This document shows, one piece after another, positions 15,535 through 20,736 of a stretch of 20,736 nt of DNA. The DNA is taken from the NCBI GenBank assembly GCA_938039145.1, contig CALHVG010000037.1:1-20736 (forward strand), in the 5' to 3' direction. The notes beneath the pieces were generated by a model, which was not told the DNA's origin, did no database searches, and worked only from the letters and a program-made list of their open reading frames with translations. The DNA is from an uncultured Treponema sp. (lineage in GTDB: Bacteria > Spirochaetota > Spirochaetia > Treponematales > Treponemataceae). The number at the start of each line of letters is the position of its first letter. Positions within the stretch are counted from its first letter, which is position 1. The translations under genes were made by a program, and so were the position numbers.

Positions 15535-15581
15535 CAGCGATAGATTTTTCTATTTTTCGTTCAGACTTTTACACGGATTTT

Positions 15582-17729
15582 TTACGACAGGCTTTTTGGA
15601 ATCTCAAGGATTTGTATCTGCGGACTCATGTTTCCGTTGTAATAGTTTCTGTTTATGTTGTACACGATGTTTATGCTGTCGCCTTTTGAAAAATCCCGAC
15701 CAAGCCGTTCTGCTTCTCCCCAAAACATTCCGGGAAACTTGCACGAACCGCAATCGAACGTCAGTTTTAGATGTTGGCGTTCGGTTTTTCCGCAGACTGA
15801 AGCGTCGTGAATCACTATGTTCCGTGTCTGGAAAATGAGTTTTCGGTTTCCTTCGCCGTAAGGTTCGAAAAAATCAAGCGTTCTAAAAATTTCAGGGTTA
15901 AGGTTTTCCGAAGGAAGCTCGGCATCAACCTCCACCGTTTCATCCTCGTCCGAAAGCGAAAGATTTTCAGAGATTTCTTTAGTCTTTTTCAAGAACGATT
16001 CAAGCTTGTCTACGGTGAAACTGAATCCCGCCGCCGCGTCGTGTCCTCCATAGTTTATGAAAAAATCTTTTCCAAATTCTGCAAGGAATTCCGTGGCTTT
16101 TATTCCCCTGCAGCTTCTCATTGAACCTACGGCCACAGAGCCGTCTTCCGTGAACGTTACTGCAAGCGACGGGACTTTGTATTTTTTCATTATGTTTCCT
16201 GAAAGGATTCCCGTTATTCCCCGGAAGATTTTTTTGTCGTACACAAGGCAAAGTTTTTGCCCGTAGGAAGAAAAACTTTCCCTTGCTTGGCTCAGGGTGA
16301 GCGTCTCTCCGTTTTGTACGAATGACTTTCTTTGTTCGTTGAGAGAAATTATTTTGTCAGAAAGCGTCGCGCGTTCTTTCGGATCGTTTGAAATCAATAG
16401 CTCAAGTGCGAGGTTCGATTTTCCGAGCCTTCCTGCGGCGTTCAGTACCGGAATGATTGACCATGAAAGATCCGTAGACGTTATCTTTTTTCCAAGAAGG
16501 TTTCCTCTTGCCGCAAGTTCCAGCAGCCCGGGGCGGATTTTTCCGCTGTTTATGGTTTCCAAGGCGGATTTCACGAAAATCCGGTTTTCGTTTTTCATAG
16601 GCATTATGTCCGCAAGGGCGGCGAGGGCGACCAATTGCAAATCTTTTTCCACGTTTTCTTTCAGGTTTGGAAACCTTCTTTCTTTTCTTTGTTCCGTGTA
16701 TGTTACGAATATGCTGAAAAAAACGTCCATGTTAGAAAAATCTTTTTCGCTGTATTTTGCCATTGCAGAATATTTTTTTAGTTCTTCAAGTTTTTTCCCG
16801 GAAAATGACGGGATTAGTTTTGCAGCTTCGTTTCTCATGTCAAGCATTTGGAAATCTATGGCTGAACCGAATAAGGAGCTGAGATTCCTTTTTGCTTTTT
16901 CTTTGTCCCATACAAGGATTATCTCTCCTTTCAGAAAATCTATGAGAGGTGTTTCGTATATCGATACGGGAAAATTTTTGAATTCCAAAAAAAGCGTTTC
17001 TTTTTTTACAAGATTTTTAGTCTTTAGACATTCAATATTTATGATTCCGTCATTTTCTTTTATATCGAGAAGGCAGAAGTCAACGCCGTATATGTCTTCC
17101 ATACGGCTCATTCTTAATGCGCTTACAAGTTTGAACGCTACGGCGGCACCTGATATGTCCTTGAACGGATAGCCCGAATCCTTTAGTTTAGGGTCGATTA
17201 TTACACTTGCTTTGGGAAGTTCATCTGGCGGATTGTGGTGGTCAGTTACGATTACATCAAGTCCCAATTCGTTTGCATGGTCGATTTCGATATTATTCGA
17301 TATTCCGCAGTCTACTGTTATTATAAGGCTTCCGTATTCGGCAGCAAAATCGTCCACCGCTGAAATCGAAAGTCCGTATGAATCTTCTCCGACGGGAAGC
17401 CGCCATTTTACGTCAAGCCCCATGGAACTAAGATATTCAAACAAAATCGCCGTGCTTGAAACTCCGTCCACGTCCTTGTCGCCGAAGATAAGCACTTTCT
17501 CTTTTTCGTCTATGGCTTGGTTTATTCTTTCAACGGCATCTTCCATTCCGCTGAACATGAACGGTTGATGGGCAAAGCGCAGGTCTTTTTCAAGAAAGAA
17601 TTTTATTTCTTCTCCGTCGGTGATTCCTCGGCGGAGAAGTATTGAAGATTCCAATTGTGAAAGACCGTATTTTGCGCATAGGGCGTTCACTTCGGACGGA
17701 TTAAGTTTTTTCTTGTGGTATGTCGTCAA
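15582..17729 (-). CDS. recJ: Single-stranded-DNA-specific exonuclease RecJ with an internal insertion
   Basis: RecJ degrades single-stranded DNA 5' to 3' in RecF-pathway recombination and mismatch or base-excision repair. The DHH-family motifs are present: GDKDVDG (83-89), VDCG with D140, DHH (163-165), ALADIMPM (371-378) and the DHHA1 glycine motif GGHDAAAGF (561-569), followed by the OB-type C-terminal part. At 715 residues it is ~140 longer than the E. coli enzyme. The excess lies at ~206-362, between the AAVAFK segment and the ALADI motif, where the family usually has only a short connector. I do not recognise the insertion. The start is TTG, supported by AGGA 7 nt upstream; no better ATG exists nearby. 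It is the last gene of the recO operon, 13 nt after the phosphorylase stop. Confidence 0.94.
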   Translation of the reverse strand: MTTYHKKKLNPSEVNALCAKYGLSQLESSILLRRGITDGEEIKFFLEKDLRFAHQPFMFSGMEDAVERINQAIDEKEKVLIFGDKDVDGVSSTAILFEYLSSMGLDVKWRLPVGEDSYGLSISAVDDFAAEYGSLIITVDCGISNNIEIDHANELGLDVIVTDHHNPPDELPKASVIIDPKLKDSGYPFKDISGAAVAFKLVSALRMSRMEDIYGVDFCLLDIKENDGIINIECLKTKNLVKKETLFLEFKNFPVSIYETPLIDFLKGEIILVWDKEKAKRNLSSLFGSAIDFQMLDMRNEAAKLIPSFSGKKLEELKKYSAMAKYSEKDFSNMDVFFSIFVTYTEQRKERRFPNLKENVEKDLQLVALAALADIMPMKNENRIFVKSALETINSGKIRPGLLELAARGNLLGKKITSTDLSWSIIPVLNAAGRLGKSNLALELLISNDPKERATLSDKIISLNEQRKSFVQNGETLTLSQARESFSSYGQKLCLVYDKKIFRGITGILSGNIMKKYKVPSLAVTFTEDGSVAVGSMRSCRGIKATEFLAEFGKDFFINYGGHDAAAGFSFTVDKLESFLKKTKEISENLSLSDEDETVEVDAELPSENLNPEIFRTLDFFEPYGEGNRKLIFQTRNIVIHDASVCGKTERQHLKLTFDCGSCKFPGMFWGEAERLGRDFSKGDSINIVYNINRNYYNGNMSPQIQILEIPKSLS

Positions 17730-17742
17730 TTATCTGTCCTGC

Positions 17743-19107
17743 TTACCTTATTGTCTTGTAGATAAGATTTTCCTTGTCTTTTTTTTCGTCAGAGTAGGTG
17801 ATTGCGTTCTTTAGTTTTTCAAGGGACGGAGAAAGACATTCTTCGTCTTTTCCGAAAATCTGCATTATCACATCTCCTTTTTTCACAAAATCTCCCGTTG
17901 TTCTTTCAAGAATTATTCCTGAATCCGAAAAAACTTTGTCGCTTGTCTTTTCTCTTCCAACTCCAAGTGCGATTCCTGCAAGTCCTGTCTTGTATGCATC
18001 TATCTGTATGTAGCCGTCGTTTTCAGCCTCAAGAAGAATCTTGTGTTCGCTTCTTCTTTTTCCTATCTCGCTCATGAGTTTTTCGGGGTCTCCTCCCTGC
18101 ACCTTTACGTTTGTAAGGAAACATTCCAACGCTTTTTTAGAAGATACAGCGTCCTCCGCCATTTTATATGCCTCTTCGAAAGTTTTAGCTTTTTCGGCAA
18201 GAAGGAGCATTTCGGCAGCAAGGCTGTAGGTCAAAAGCATAACGTCTTCAGGACCTTTTCCCAAAAGACATTCAACGCTTTCTTCGATTTCAAGGAAATT
18301 CCCGATTTTTCGTCCGAGAGGGCTTGTCATGTCCGTTATGAGAGCGACCGCTTTTTTACCCATGGATTTTGCCGTGTTTACAAGGAATGTCGAAAGGAGT
18401 TCTGCGTCCGCCTTTGTCTTCATGAACGCTCCCGAACCCCATTTTACGTCGAAAACAAGACAGTCTGCGCCTTCTGCTACCTTTTTTGAAAGAATGCTTG
18501 CCGTTATAAGCGGAACGGATTCAACCGTGCCTGTAACGTCCCTGAGCGCATAAAGAAGTCTGTCCGCAGGAACTATCTTTTCAGTCTGCCCTGTCATCGC
18601 ATAATTGTTTTTTGCTATTAAAGACCTGAACTCATCGGAGCTAAGAGAAACTCTGTAGCCGTCTATCGACTCAAGTTTGTCGAGCGTTCCGCCGGTATGC
18701 CCCAATGCCCTTCCGCTCATCATAGGAATCTGTACTCCGCAAGAAGCGACTATAGGTGCAAGCGGAATTGAGATTTTATCTCCGACTCCGCCTGTAGAGT
18801 GCTTGTCAACAAACGGTCCTTTTAGTCCCAGTTTTTCGCTATCCTTTCCGTGCAGGTCTATAACATCTCCCGAATGGAGCATGCAGTCTGTAAGAATCCC
18901 GGTCTCGTCGAAGGTCATTCCGTTGAAGAAGACTGCCATAAGGAACGCCGAGATCTGATAGTCGGGAATCTTTCCTTCGACATAGTTTTTCACAAGGAAT
19001 TCTATCTCATTTTTTTCAAGCGTGGTGTCCGTGGTCAAAGCCGCTTTTCCGTCTTTGCAAAGGACAAATGTCCCTCGTTTTTTCATGATAACTTCTGTCG
19101 CTGTCAT
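17743..19107 (-). CDS. deoA: Thymidine / pyrimidine-nucleoside phosphorylase
   Basis: This enzyme releases pyrimidine bases from (deoxy)nucleosides by phosphorolysis, feeding salvage and pentose catabolism. The signature SGRALGHTGGTLDKLE spans 131-146. KHSTGGVGDK (102-111) and ASILSKKVAEG with DVKWGSGAFM (~193-220) are the other conserved blocks, and the C-terminal lobe ends normally. At 454 residues it is slightly longer than the usual 430-440. The extra residues lie near the N-terminus (~11-30) between the first helix and the EIEFLV segment. Sequence alone does not separate thymidine-specific DeoA from the broader Pdp type, so the symbol is provisional. The ATG overlaps the recO stop (ATGA), and AGGAG lies 10 nt upstream. 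Placement between recO and recJ may reflect operon packing rather than a shared pathway. Confidence 0.92.
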   Translation of the reverse strand: MTATEVIMKKRGTFVLCKDGKAALTTDTTLEKNEIEFLVKNYVEGKIPDYQISAFLMAVFFNGMTFDETGILTDCMLHSGDVIDLHGKDSEKLGLKGPFVDKHSTGGVGDKISIPLAPIVASCGVQIPMMSGRALGHTGGTLDKLESIDGYRVSLSSDEFRSLIAKNNYAMTGQTEKIVPADRLLYALRDVTGTVESVPLITASILSKKVAEGADCLVFDVKWGSGAFMKTKADAELLSTFLVNTAKSMGKKAVALITDMTSPLGRKIGNFLEIEESVECLLGKGPEDVMLLTYSLAAEMLLLAEKAKTFEEAYKMAEDAVSSKKALECFLTNVKVQGGDPEKLMSEIGKRRSEHKILLEAENDGYIQIDAYKTGLAGIALGVGREKTSDKVFSDSGIILERTTGDFVKKGDVIMQIFGKDEECLSPSLEKLKNAITYSDEKKDKENLIYKTIR

Positions 19108-19895
19108 AATATTCCCGCTCCTGTTTCAAGGGATTTTAGTTTTGTTCCTACCGCTTCTTCAATCAAATAGAATACGAGTTCTTTTATCAGGGAAAGAGAT
19201 TTTTCGCCAATCGCATTCTTTCTTGCTTCGTTCGGAGAAAGAGCCGCTATAGATGCAAGATAGTGCATGGCGTTTCCGTCCAGATAAAATATAGGCTTTT
19301 CGTTTTTGTTTCGACATTCGGAACAGATAAACTGATTTTCATTTATCAAGAATTCAGCACCCAACCCGGAACATGATACATCATCGCCCTTGTTTTTTCC
19401 AGCCAAAAAATCCGCTCCGCAATGAAAGCATTTTTCCGCATCTGGGCGTATTCCAAGCAGTTCCAGAAATCTCCAAAGAAACCGAACAGTGCCGGTTTTG
19501 CATTGTTCGTCTGTGGTGCAAAGTTCAAGTCCGTCTATAAAGCCGTTCACCAAAATCCAGCACCCTTCCAAAGAACCTGCGCATTTTGTTTTTATTACGA
19601 TTTCAGCCGCAAGGGAAGATGCGTAATATTTTACAAGGTTTTCCCTGAACGTCATGTGGTATTTTTTTACGTCAAAGTCCATGACCTTGAAAAATCCGGT
19701 TTTAGGGTCTTTTGATAGATATGTATCTCCTGTGTTCCACGGAGATACAAGCGACCTGAGTCTGCTTTTCCGCCCTCCGTAAAGGGTAGCATAAAGAATT
19801 CCTTCGGTTCTTGTAAAAAAGCAGACTGACGAATTGATTTCGCCCTGCGGCTTTAGGGAAAAAACTGTAGCCTCTGTAACGACTGTTTTTGGCAT
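19104..19895 (-). CDS. recO: DNA repair protein RecO
   Basis: RecO anneals single strands and, with RecR, loads RecA onto SSB-coated DNA. The N-terminal OB fold is visible in ATVFSLKPQGEINSSVCFF and GILYATLYGGRKS (33-45). A helical middle region contains the zinc finger ligands C156, C159, C191 and C194 in CFHC and CSEC pairs. The helical C-terminus ends at residue 263, a normal family length. The ATG at 19895 has no Shine-Dalgarno. TATAAT lies 7 nt upstream, so a leaderless message is likely. It heads an operon with the phosphorylase gene and recJ; RecO and RecJ act in the same RecF-type recombination route, which makes their co-transcription meaningful. Confidence 0.93.
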   Translation of the reverse strand: MPKTVVTEATVFSLKPQGEINSSVCFFTRTEGILYATLYGGRKSRLRSLVSPWNTGDTYLSKDPKTGFFKVMDFDVKKYHMTFRENLVKYYASSLAAEIVIKTKCAGSLEGCWILVNGFIDGLELCTTDEQCKTGTVRFLWRFLELLGIRPDAEKCFHCGADFLAGKNKGDDVSCSGLGAEFLINENQFICSECRNKNEKPIFYLDGNAMHYLASIAALSPNEARKNAIGEKSLSLIKELVFYLIEEAVGTKLKSLETGAGIL

Positions 19896-19902
19896 ATACC
19901 GA

Positions 19903-19908
19903 ATTATA
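19903..19908 (-). promoter_or_regulatory. -10 box of the recO-deoA-recJ operon, probably leaderless
   Basis: A perfect TATAAT on the minus strand lies 7 nt before the recO ATG, predicting transcription start within a nucleotide or two of the start codon. I see no good -35 hexamer at 16-18 nt; the upstream bases are T-rich. No ribosome binding site is present between the box and the ATG. Confidence 0.5.
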
Positions 19909-20017
19909 GTAAGTTTTATAAAAAAAGTGATGTCATGAATGTCGCTGCATAAAAAATATCGTAAAAATCTGCAAAAACACCACCTGACACAGATAGCATG
20001 AACACGACAAAGAACGA

Positions 20018-20035
20018 GTTTTGCGTAAGCAAAAC
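20018..20035 (+). repeat. Hairpin with GUAA tetraloop
   Basis: GTTTTGC and GCAAAAC form a perfect 7-bp stem closed by GTAA. The loop is of the GNRA class when read on the plus strand. It is very similar to the hairpin at 20168-20191 but with the loop-proximal base pairs exchanged. Confidence 0.65.
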
Positions 20036-20125
20036 GAGTGTACGGGGTTCTTAAGGCAGAGCCCTAAGCAGTCGGACGGACATAGGTAGGCATCTTTCAT
20101 CGTGTAATGCTTTGTATGTCCGTCC

Positions 20126-20153
20126 CAAGAATCGGACGAAAGTCCGATTCTTG
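20126..20153 (+). repeat. 12-bp hairpin with GAAA tetraloop
   Basis: CAAGAATCGGAC pairs perfectly with GTCCGATTCTTG around a GAAA loop, the strongest hairpin of the window. It is not followed by a T-run on either strand, so it is not a simple intrinsic terminator. It abuts the 11-bp stem ending at 20125 with no gap, allowing coaxial stacking. Confidence 0.75.
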
Positions 20154-20167
20154 CTAGATGTCTTATG

Positions 20168-20191
20168 CGAGTTTTCCGCAAGGAAAACTTG
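20168..20191 (+). repeat. 10-bp hairpin with GCAA tetraloop
   Basis: CGAGTTTTCC pairs with GGAAAACTTG (one G-T wobble) around GCAA, a GNRA loop on the plus strand. Its stem parallels the one at 20018-20035: a G-C pair there is a C-G pair here, so pairing is kept although the sequence differs. Confidence 0.68.
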
Positions 20192-20192
20192 A

Positions 20193-20240
20193 GGCGGCGG
20201 AAGAAACATAAACGGTTGTAAATCCAGTTTCACCGCCGCC
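20193..20240. terminator. Extended GC-rich stem-loop 3' of the MCP gene, possible terminator or part of the structured element
   Basis: GGCGGCGG (20193-20200) pairs with CCGCCGCC (20233-20240), and inside it GAAAC (20203-20207) pairs with GTTTC (20227-20231) across a small bulge. It lies 41 nt beyond the MCP stop, where a terminator for that minus-strand gene is expected. In minus-strand orientation it is followed by CAAGTTTTCC, only a four-T run, so termination would be weak. Confidence 0.45.
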
Positions 20241-20281
20241 CTCCTGCTCTGACGGGGTTCCCTCTCTCCCCCTTAATCTAT

Positions 20282-20736
20282 TTATACTTTAAACTTCCCG
20301 ACTTCCGCTGCAAGCCCTTGTATACTTTCCTTGTTCTTCATCGCAAGTTCATTCACTTCGTTCACGGCGTTATTTATCTGCGACACGCCTGCACTCATCT
20401 CGTTCATCGAATCCTTGATGACCGCCGTGAGGCTATCGAGTTTTTGCATTTCGTTTGCAACACCTTTTCCGCCAATGAGCATTTCTTCCGAGCCGTTTTT
20501 CACTTCCACCGTAACGGAATTAATGTTCTTGATAGCCGCCAATACTTCACGGCTGCCGTTTTCCTGCTCGCGCATTGCGGCGGTAAGCTCCGCACTCATG
20601 CCACGCACGTTTTCTGCAAGTTGGAATATGGCGTTAAACTTTTCTTCCACGATTTTGGAGCTTTCGGCAAGACCCCGGATGTCGTCGCTAAGGTTTTTGA
20701 GCGTGTCGGTGATGGTCTTTCCCTGAACGCTGGATT
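20282..20736 (-). CDS. Methyl-accepting chemotaxis protein, C-terminal part, truncated by window edge
   Basis: The minus-strand frame is open from the window edge to TAA at 20284-20282, giving about 151 residues; the GTG at 20650 is internal and not the start. The sequence is a long heptad-patterned coiled coil. LSDDIRGLAESSKIVEEKF matches the region after the MCP hairpin tip (the RxLAESS block). SSVQGKTI and the runs MREQENGSREVLAAIKNIN and MSAGVSQINNAVNEVNELA are typical of the descending signalling helix and adaptation region. It ends in VGKFKV with no CheR-tethering pentapeptide. The sensor domain, membrane segments and kinase-contact tip lie outside the window. It couples a stimulus to CheA/CheW, consistent with a motile spirochaete. 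Confidence 0.88.
   Translation of the reverse strand, partial: SSVQGKTITDTLKNLSDDIRGLAESSKIVEEKFNAIFQLAENVRGMSAELTAAMREQENGSREVLAAIKNINSVTVEVKNGSEEMLIGGKGVANEMQKLDSLTAVIKDSMNEMSAGVSQINNAVNEVNELAMKNKESIQGLAAEVGKFKV

Larger units (their letters stand above)
19896..20281. other. Gene-free stretch with clustered stem-loops between recO and the MCP gene
   Basis: This 386-nt spacer holds the recO promoter at its left end and no credible coding frame. The region 20018-20240 is filled by at least six inverted repeats, listed separately or as follows. One is at 20050-20068 (CTTA..TAAG with a GG/CC inner stem). One is an 11-bp stem, GGACGGACATA (20074-20084) with TATGTCCGTCC (20115-20125), whose loop contains a further GCAT/ATGC pairing. 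A 9-nt direct repeat ACGGGGTTC occurs at 20042-20050 and 20252-20260. The stretch 19910-20015 shows nothing I can name. Confidence 0.75.

Noticed and set aside
15540..15553. ATAGA-TTTT-TCTAT as terminator of recJ
   Set aside because: Five A/T-rich pairs without a GC stem or proper T-run are too weak for an intrinsic terminator.
16297..17172. Long (291-codon) plus-strand open frame inside recJ
   Set aside because: It is antisense to a strongly supported gene, low in complexity (Ser/Phe-rich), and has no ribosome binding site or domain; it is a by-product of recJ codon usage.
19933..20181. 82-codon minus-strand frame across the hairpin cluster
   Set aside because: Its composition is dictated by the inverted repeats, it has no ribosome binding site, and it resembles no protein; the stem-loops explain the sequence better.
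20254..20272. GGGG...CCCC short hairpin or G-quadruplex near the MCP stop
   Set aside because: The stem is only 4-5 bp with a 10-nt loop, and the minus strand has too few regular G-tracts for a canonical quadruplex.
1..20736. CRISPR array, tRNA/rRNA genes, transposase or integrase, toxin-antitoxin or phage-defence system
   Set aside because: I looked on both strands and saw no spaced direct repeats, no recognisable RNA gene and no matching protein motifs; the gene content is ordinary chromosomal.

Overview
The window looks like a chromosomal segment of a spirochaete, most likely a host-associated Treponema. This rests on protein style: a chemoreceptor C-terminus ending in an unusual non-DEIR-like tail, a SurE next to a galactokinase-like GHMP protein and a TPR protein, a TPR/propeller/VWA exported protein, and several lineage-type proteins without wide recognition. 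It also rests on moderate GC by eye and frequent GTG/TTG starts. The genus is an inference; no rRNA or other marker is present to settle it.

Layout. (1) 1-1060, minus: the N-terminal 353 residues of apolipoprotein N-acyltransferase (lnt), running off the left edge. (2) 1294-6033, plus: a tight operon of a divergent GHMP kinase, surE, a TPR protein and a large exported TPR/beta-propeller/VWA protein. (3) 9193-6012, minus: a polytopic membrane protein of unknown function, then dinB (Pol IV), joined by an ATGA overlap. dinB overlaps the tail of the exported VWA gene in convergent orientation. (4) 9276-14505, plus: a protein resembling a degenerate GHKL ATPase, a small lipoprotein, trmB, ligA and a second small lipoprotein, closely packed. 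(5) 15487-14510, minus: an M23 peptidase with its own promoter. (6) 19895-15582, minus: recO, a thymidine/pyrimidine-nucleoside phosphorylase and recJ as one operon. (7) 19896-20281: a gene-free stretch holding at least six stem-loops. (8) 20736-20282, minus: the C-terminus of a methyl-accepting chemotaxis protein, running off the right edge.

Functional themes. DNA repair and replication is strong (dinB, ligA, recO, recJ), though split over three transcription units. Envelope work is the second theme (lnt, two lipoproteins, the M23 endopeptidase, the exported propeller/VWA protein, the membrane protein). Nucleotide salvage is the third (surE, the phosphorylase). I see no transposase, integrase, CRISPR array, tRNA, rRNA or recognisable defence system.

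The most unusual signals are regulatory or structural. First, the intergenic cluster at 20018-20240 has three hairpins that all carry GNRA loops on the same strand, and two of them look like structure-preserving variants of each other. Second, three transcription units (lnt, the 9193 membrane gene, recO) have a near-perfect -10 box 7-11 nt before an ATG with no Shine-Dalgarno, which suggests leaderless mRNAs. Third, one palindromic TTGCAA could serve as the -35 box of two divergent promoters. Protein oddities are a RecJ with about 150 extra residues inside its catalytic core and a galactokinase-like protein lacking the usual sugar-binding and phosphate-binding motifs.
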